Assembly (NCBI GenBank): GCA_963676655.2
Contig: CAXXKX010000005.1
Span: forward strand, 496,001 to 560,000
Direction of reading: 5' to 3'
Source: G963676655 sp963676655
Lineage (GTDB): Bacteria; Verrucomicrobiota; Lentisphaeria; Victivallales; Victivallaceae
DNA: 64,000 bases
Shown here: piece after piece, positions 58,751 through 64,000 of the stretch
Layout of the letters: every line of letters starts with the position of its first letter
Position numbering within the stretch: position 1 is the first letter of the stretch
Made by a program: the position numbers and the translations under genes
Notes under the pieces: model-generated
Seen by the model: the letters and a program-made list of their open reading frames with translations, nothing else
Told to the model about the DNA's origin: nothing
The model's database searches: none

Positions 58751-60328
58751 TCACGTAATCCTTTTGAAAGCAAACCGATGAGCGTCAATTCGCATTTTTT
58801 CCAACTTGTACCTTACCATACGTCCGGTAATACCAAGTTCACGGGCAACCGCGCTGACATTACCGTTGTTGCGCTTAAGCGAATCGGTTATCAGGTCTTT
58901 TTCCATTATCTCTATTTTCTGTTTCAATGATCCCGGAGCGGACATATCCATTTCCCGCGGCATCTGTAGAGTTTCAGGCAAATTATGCCCGTGAACAACT
59001 TTATTCGTACTCAAAAGCACCGCGTGTTCAATACAGTTTTCCAATTCCCGCACATTGCCGGGCCAATTATAGGCGCACAACATATTGATCGCGGTAGTGG
59101 AAATCCGGTCTACATCCTTGCCCATTTGTTTGGAATATTTTTTGACGAAATGATTGCTCAGTAACAAAATATCGGATTTACGCTCCCGTAGCGGAGGCAG
59201 ATAAATCGGGAAAACATTGATCCGATAATACAAATCCTGCCGGAATGAGTTATCCTTAATAGCTTCTTCAAGGTTGCGATTGGTCGCGGTAATAATCCTG
59301 ACGTCGGCCTTCATCGTCTGACTGCTGCCGACTCTTTCATACTGCTTTTCCTGGATTACCCGGAGTAGTTTAACCTGAACCTGCGGCGTAAAATCACCTA
59401 TTTCATCCAGGAATAGAGTTCCGCCTTCAGCCTCTTCAATCCGGCCTATGCGTTTATAATTGGCTCCGGTAAAAGCGCCCTTTTCGTGGCCGAAGAGTTC
59501 ACTCTCCAGAAGATTTTCATTAAGAGCAGCACAATTAACCCTGACAAACGGTTTATCCGACCTGGAACTATTATAATGAATAGCCGAAGCCACCAATTCT
59601 TTACCTGTACCGGATTCTCCGCGGATCAATACCGTCGTATCAACCGCCGCCACCTGATGAATCCGGGTAAAGACATCACGCATAGAGTTTGAATCCCCAA
59701 TGATGTTCTCAGGCTGAAACTTATCCTTCAACGCCTTTTTCAAACGGGTATTTTCAAACTCGAGAGCCTCTCGTTCCATCTGAGCCATACGCCGATTATG
59801 GACGTCGTGAGCGATCAAGCCGGCGACAATACTGAGAAACTGTTCATTTTCTTTCAGGCAGTCAAGCGGCTGAAAATAAAGGTCGACCGCCAGGGTTCCG
59901 ACCGTCTGTTTATTCAACAGGATAGGCACACAAATAAAACTGGTTACCGCCCGATCTTTACTGGGACGCGAATAGATCCTTGCTTTAAAACGAGGTTCTT
60001 CCGACACCTTTGGAACGATCATGGATTCACCGGTTTCCAGCACCTGGCCAATAATACCTTCGCCCTTGCGGTATACCGCGCCTATATTGCTCTCATCCAT
60101 TTCTTCTTTGAGAGCTCCGACTATCAGCGCCTCTTTGTCACTGTCGACCAACATAATCGAGCCGCGTGACATGCCGCAATCATGTTCGAGAATATCCAGT
60201 ATCTTCCGAAACATTTCCGCCTGCCCGGTCAACGCGACCATCAAGCTTGATATTTCATGAAGAACCTTCAAATGCGTCAAGTGGTCGCACCCGCCCCCTC
60301 CGGATGGACAACTGAAACTGTATTTCAT
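58751..60328 (-). CDS. NifA-like sigma54-dependent regulator with GAF domain
   Basis: 525 residues. N-terminal GAF sensor (about 20-180). The AAA+ module has Walker A GESGTGKE (237-244) and GAFTGA-type loop ESELFGHEKGAFTGA (275-289) for sigma54 contact. A C-terminal Fis HTH (about 485-515: SLKRNNGNVSAVARELGITGRMVRYKLEKM) follows. This is the NifA layout, including the Cys-rich start CPSGGGGC. It would activate sigma54 promoters; with the NifX-like gene 1-3 nt away a nitrogen-fixation or related redox role is suggested but no nif structural genes are seen. Confidence 0.9.
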   Translation of the reverse strand: MKYSFSCPSGGGGCDHLTHLKVLHEISSLMVALTGQAEMFRKILDILEHDCGMSRGSIMLVDSDKEALIVGALKEEMDESNIGAVYRKGEGIIGQVLETGESMIVPKVSEEPRFKARIYSRPSKDRAVTSFICVPILLNKQTVGTLAVDLYFQPLDCLKENEQFLSIVAGLIAHDVHNRRMAQMEREALEFENTRLKKALKDKFQPENIIGDSNSMRDVFTRIHQVAAVDTTVLIRGESGTGKELVASAIHYNSSRSDKPFVRVNCAALNENLLESELFGHEKGAFTGANYKRIGRIEEAEGGTLFLDEIGDFTPQVQVKLLRVIQEKQYERVGSSQTMKADVRIITATNRNLEEAIKDNSFRQDLYYRINVFPIYLPPLRERKSDILLLSNHFVKKYSKQMGKDVDRISTTAINMLCAYNWPGNVRELENCIEHAVLLSTNKVVHGHNLPETLQMPREMDMSAPGSLKQKIEIMEKDLITDSLKRNNGNVSAVARELGITGRMVRYKLEKMRIDAHRFAFKRIT

Positions 60329-60685
60329 ATTTAACTATACCCTTTTTTTTTGCCTTTTCTGATACTAGACTTTTTTCAAAATCTAAACCAATTCAGAATT
60401 ATTACTAGCAATTAACATGCCTTAAAATGAAAAACCAATCATAATAAGCTCATAACAAGTAACATAAAAACATAATATCATAATGTATCTAATATAATAT
60501 AATACAAAAAAGTAATTATTTGCAACAATAAACACAATTTTGCAAAAATAAATCATACTGAAGATAAAATTGTGATATCAGAAATGGACGAAAAGAATAT
60601 AATTGCTTATAAATAAAAAAGCGGCGGAACAATGTCCACCGCAAAATCAACAACTAAACTGAATTACTCATAAAAAATGAACCGG
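60329..60685. other. Gap between the NifA-like regulator and the carbohydrate genes
   Basis: 357 nt. It contains a rho-independent terminator (60614-60642) for the minus-strand carbohydrate operon and the A/T-rich promoter region of the NifA-like gene. No gene is supported. Confidence 0.65.
60614..60642 (-). terminator. Intrinsic terminator of the minus-strand carbohydrate operon
   Basis: On the minus strand GCGGTGGA-CATTGT-TCCGCCGC (one mismatch in the stem) is followed by TTTTTT. It stands 44 nt after the stop of the helical toroid gene and ends the operon from the window edge. Confidence 0.85.
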
Positions 60686-61891
60686 TTACCAGATAAGTTT
60701 ATGAGGCTGGCCTTTTTTCAGGGGGTCGACGAATTTTTTATTATTCCGCCCCAGCCAGATATCCGGCAAGTCGCTTTCAACTTTCAATAAAGCGGTCAAA
60801 GCGTATGAAGAACAGCGGGTGTTCATGCAATTTTCCCCTGCCTGTGGCAAATCGCTGTTGACCTCGGATTTACCGCGGAACGCACCGTCAAGCTTAGTGT
60901 CGCCGGTATCGAGAAACTGCATGTCCAGCAGGATGTCCAACGCTTTATCGCGGGCAGCCAATAACTTTTCGTCATTATAGAATAAACCAAGGTCGTGAAA
61001 GTACATCAGTGAAACCGGAACACCTGACCAGTGTCCGGAAAATCCCGCTTCAGAATCGAGTGAATTAGCCAGCCAGAGCGCGAAACGACGGGCGGCTTCA
61101 CGATATTTTTCATCTTCAAAGATGTCCGAGGCAGCCTGGAGCATCGCGTTGCCAAAGTCGTCGTTGAAACTATGCATACCTGGGGCGACATTTGCCTGTT
61201 TAGCCTCGGCGGTGTTTTTCCAGGTAAAGATGTCAAACTGCTGATTAATGCTGCCGTCTTCGCAAATGAAATATTTCAAGTAATTTTCGGCAATAGGACG
61301 CAGTCCTTCCGCGATATACTTCGGTTCGCCGCAGGCCATGAACAAATCATGATAAAACAAGCCGGTACCTGACTGGAACGCGCCACGCGCGTAAAAGTCA
61401 TCAAGTTTAGGGTCCATATAGCAGGCATAGCGCGGCCAGCCCTCGCACATACAATAACGCAGATGGAAATCCCCGAACAGCATGGCTCGTTCGAGGTATT
61501 CAGATTTTCCGGTAAAATTATAGAGCCAGACCAATGCCCACGCTCCGCTTGTAGCGTCTCGCGGAGCGAATTCAATGCTTTGCGGCGTCAGTTCACGGAT
61601 CACTCCGTAATAACGGCTGCGCTGATCCAACACCTGCAAACTCATAATATAATGACCGGCGAATTCCGCCGCTTCCAAATATTTTTGTTCACCGGTCCGG
61701 CGGTAAGTTGCCAGCAGACTCATCAGAAAAGCCCCGGTTTGCCAGTTGCCGGTCAACACGGTTTTCCCGGTCGCCTGATCATAACTGCGGATTGTCCTTC
61801 CCCGATTGGCATCATCACGGTCACGAACCTGATTCAAGACGAAATAATCGGCGCATTTGACAGCGCGCTCCAGTAATAATTGCTTATCCAT
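60686..61891 (-). CDS. (alpha/alpha)6-toroid carbohydrate-active protein
   Basis: 401 residues without signal peptide. It has helix pairs with aromatic patches (FLMSLLATYRRTGEQKYLEAAEFAGHYI, GAWALVWLYNFTGKSEYLERAMLFGDFHL, GLFYHDLFMACGEPKYIAEGL). This is the six-hairpin glycosidase fold of the GH88/GH105/AGE-type families. Catalytic residues cannot be assigned. It lies 17 nt from the beta-galactosidase-like gene, so the two likely act on one glycan. Confidence 0.65.
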   Translation of the reverse strand: MDKQLLLERAVKCADYFVLNQVRDRDDANRGRTIRSYDQATGKTVLTGNWQTGAFLMSLLATYRRTGEQKYLEAAEFAGHYIMSLQVLDQRSRYYGVIRELTPQSIEFAPRDATSGAWALVWLYNFTGKSEYLERAMLFGDFHLRYCMCEGWPRYACYMDPKLDDFYARGAFQSGTGLFYHDLFMACGEPKYIAEGLRPIAENYLKYFICEDGSINQQFDIFTWKNTAEAKQANVAPGMHSFNDDFGNAMLQAASDIFEDEKYREAARRFALWLANSLDSEAGFSGHWSGVPVSLMYFHDLGLFYNDEKLLAARDKALDILLDMQFLDTGDTKLDGAFRGKSEVNSDLPQAGENCMNTRCSSYALTALLKVESDLPDIWLGRNNKKFVDPLKKGQPHKLIW

Positions 61892-61908
61892 AAAAATCTT
61901 CCGTTAAA

Positions 61909-64000
61909 TTATTTTTCCACAACAATTATACTGTAACGGCCAAACTCATTGGGGTCAACAGAAGCAATATGGCAATTCCCGACTTTTTTTATTTGCAAAG
62001 GCTTTGCGTTCTTAAAATCAGGCGAGATCATTTTGGCTGACTTAATACTGCTTAATCCGCGCAAAATAACTTCAACCGGTTTACCGCCGTTACGCGATGC
62101 AAACGATTTGAAACGACACACAGCATTGCCGCCCTTACGCGGATCGGGTATTGTTTCCCCCGGCTCAAAACCGTCGAATGAATCAAGGATATGGATTGTC
62201 CGCTTATACCTGCCGTTGAAATCACCGTCAGTATCGTAAGCATTAACCATGACTTTTGACGGCAATCCCCTTACTTCAACCAGTCGTTGATCATTCAGGA
62301 TATTAGCAACCAGTCCGGCAAACTGCTTGCGTCCAGCCGCATCAAAAGTCGGATTATATCGGGGCTTTTTCTGAGATTCGGCATTATAGAGAGAGGTTCC
62401 CAGGCGGCCTGTAAAGTAGTAAACCTGTCCTTTTCCGAACTTATTATAGATCAGCGCCGGGCCGACTCCTTTAATATCGGCAAGGACTTGCGCGCCTTTG
62501 GCCGGTTTAACCCGAAGCAGCCCGTTCGGGTACTTGTAAGTTCCGGCCGGCACACCATTAATTGCCTGTTTTAATGAAAAACTTTTCGGACCATTAATCC
62601 ATTTGGGACGCCACGAAATCCCCAAAAGCTGCATCATCGCGTTATTGAATTTCTTTTTACCGAACGGATCATTGGCGGCGCATTCGCCAACCGCAATCAC
62701 AGTACCTCCGTCAGCAACAAACCTCTTCAGGTTTGCGGCCATAGTCCCGGAAAGAAAGAACGCGGACGGGATAACAATCACTTTAAACCTTTTAAGGTGT
62801 TTGACATCATTCAAGTGCCATCGAATCAGCTGATCACTTAACACATGTTCCTGCGCCAGTGCTTCACTGATCCCACTCCAATTGTCATAAGCAATCCGGG
62901 GCTCGGTGTAAAAATCACGGGTCCATTCCGGAAAATATATTCCGACATCAGAAATTAACTTCGGTTTGATCAGGTCCTTTTCATAACCGCTTTCCCATTT
63001 AAACCACTGCGGTTCAGCCTGATAATCCCGCATCCACAAACGGAAGCCCATCGTCAGGCATTGAGCCCATATATAGAATTGCTCAGAATTTTCAACCTGC
63101 CAGCGACGCGGATAGCCCAGCGCATAGGAACAGGGCCAGCCGTTAGCCTCGCCGTTCGCGTTGTACAATTGCATTTCCCGGTAATATTTGGGCCAGTAAG
63201 TCGTAGTCAGAAAACCGGCGCGTTTACCGTACTTGCAGTGTCCTTCCTCCATTTCCAGAAATCCCCAGTTCCAACCGCTGAGCCAATTCTGACTGCCCAT
63301 GGCCCAGATCCGCCGATGATATTTGGAAATACCGGCAAGACAACCGGACAGCATCATTTCCGGATTCTCTTTGCGCAGTTGTTCCAGTAACGACTGATAA
63401 AAGTCACCACCTGAATCATAGCGGAACTGGATATACTCGCGCCAATGCGGATCGCTGTATTTAATCGGCGGTTTCGGGTAATCACGTCCATAAAGCTGTT
63501 TAAACTTTTTCCACGAGCCGCCCTTGCTGCCGCAGGAATAAATGCTAGGAAGCCATTCTACCTCATCAGTCATCCAGCCGTCAATTTTCATTCGCCGCAC
63601 ATATTCCGCCATTCGACTGAAAATCAGTTTGCGAAATTCCGGATGATTCATATCCATGAAACAGGCGTCTCCGTAAGCTGTGCCTTTTTTCCGCAAATCA
63701 ATTTTTCCGGTATTCAGATTGAGCGTGACCCATTCCCGGTATTTCGGATTATCCAGCGCCGCGATCGGGACAAAAGTACTGGTCGTGTGATGAAAAAGCT
63801 TCATTCCCGCGTCTTTGATAACTTTTGAATAAATTTCATCGCGTTCCCACTGAATCCGACGCTGCCATTGAGCTTTACTCGTTGACTTCACATCCGGCAG
63901 AAACTGCAGGGAACCATGATCCATGATCGTGTTAACGCCCTGTTTTTTCAGTTCGGAAATCTGTTTTTCCAATTGCTCTTTGCTGAATTTTCCTTTACGC
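61909..64000 (-). CDS. Beta-galactosidase-like protein (5' partial)
   Basis: The frame is open to the window edge through KFSKEQLEKQISELKKQG, so the gene begins outside; a TTG at 63972 is not needed. About 697 residues are visible. A TIM-barrel-like part has FHHTTSTFVPIAAL, CFMDMNHPEFRKLIFSRMAEYVRRMKIDGWMTDEVEWLP (the Asp-Glu pair could be catalytic), followed by a flavodoxin-like VIVIPSAFFLSGTMAANLKRFVADGGTVIAVGE segment and a beta domain. This resembles GH42-type enzymes with a trimerisation domain. The substrate is unknown. Confidence 0.6.
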   Translation of the reverse strand, partial: RKGKFSKEQLEKQISELKKQGVNTIMDHGSLQFLPDVKSTSKAQWQRRIQWERDEIYSKVIKDAGMKLFHHTTSTFVPIAALDNPKYREWVTLNLNTGKIDLRKKGTAYGDACFMDMNHPEFRKLIFSRMAEYVRRMKIDGWMTDEVEWLPSIYSCGSKGGSWKKFKQLYGRDYPKPPIKYSDPHWREYIQFRYDSGGDFYQSLLEQLRKENPEMMLSGCLAGISKYHRRIWAMGSQNWLSGWNWGFLEMEEGHCKYGKRAGFLTTTYWPKYYREMQLYNANGEANGWPCSYALGYPRRWQVENSEQFYIWAQCLTMGFRLWMRDYQAEPQWFKWESGYEKDLIKPKLISDVGIYFPEWTRDFYTEPRIAYDNWSGISEALAQEHVLSDQLIRWHLNDVKHLKRFKVIVIPSAFFLSGTMAANLKRFVADGGTVIAVGECAANDPFGKKKFNNAMMQLLGISWRPKWINGPKSFSLKQAINGVPAGTYKYPNGLLRVKPAKGAQVLADIKGVGPALIYNKFGKGQVYYFTGRLGTSLYNAESQKKPRYNPTFDAAGRKQFAGLVANILNDQRLVEVRGLPSKVMVNAYDTDGDFNGRYKRTIHILDSFDGFEPGETIPDPRKGGNAVCRFKSFASRNGGKPVEVILRGLSSIKSAKMISPDFKNAKPLQIKKVGNCHIASVDPNEFGRYSIIVVEK

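Overview
The window reads as a bacterial chromosome from the PVC group, most likely a Lentisphaerota/Victivallales-type or related anaerobe. The evidence is indirect: an outer-membrane gene set (LptE, BamD-like TPR lipoprotein, KpsF), an H-X9-DG type prepilin-like protein beside glycoside hydrolases, a GntR-LacI hybrid regulator, several Gfo/Idh/MocA oxidoreductases and a sugar-phosphate isomerase. No rRNA or other firm taxonomic marker is present, so this is inference.

Bases 1-22,212 are the right part of a tailed prophage, all on the + strand. It opens inside the major capsid gene. It then runs through decoration protein, head-tail and neck genes, tail tube, tail-assembly chaperones joined by an apparent -1 frameshift, and tape measure. 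The distal tail genes follow, including a protein with a 255-residue Thr/Ser-Asp repeat, a GT-A glycosyltransferase, an HxH-motif fibre and a lipoprotein. The rightmost part holds two small-gene modules, each driven by a near-identical sigma70 promoter. They contain duplicated small genes, a DUF4375 (DMP19-like) protein, a Zn-ribbon/HARE-HTH protein, a DUF2924 protein and a large serine integrase.

Bases 22,335-26,800 hold the most interesting unit: a compact, visibly AT-rich, minus-strand operon with its own strong promoter. Its six genes overlap or nearly touch. They encode a small carrier-protein-like protein, an XRE regulator, an ImmA/IrrE-type metallopeptidase, a divergent thymidylate-synthase homologue, a protein of the alpha-glutamyl/putrescinyl-thymine pyrophosphorylase / 5-hmdU-kinase helical-domain family known from phage thymine hypermodification, and a radical SAM-SPASM enzyme. 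It looks like a cellular nucleotide- or base-modification system, possibly defensive, parked between the integrase and a tRNA-Arg gene.

Bases 27,300-64,000 are host chromosome. They hold tRNA-Arg(ACG), a 5'-nucleotidase family phosphatase, and a catabolic run (isomerase, two Gfo/Idh/MocA dehydrogenases, OYE-type reductase) interrupted by a four-helix-bundle gene flanked by heptamer repeats and palindromes. Next comes an envelope/housekeeping block (lptE, bamD-like, kpsF, hisG, hisE, ybbR, cdaA, folP, gyrA). It is followed by small unknown genes, a methyltransferase, a uroporphyrinogen-decarboxylase-family gene with a TrmB regulator, and a fucosidase / acetylesterase / DNRLRE-hydrolase-LamG carbohydrate locus with its prepilin-like protein and GntR regulator. 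The window ends with a RAYT transposase, a NifX-like protein with a NifA-like sigma54 activator, and two further carbohydrate-active genes, the last cut by the window edge.
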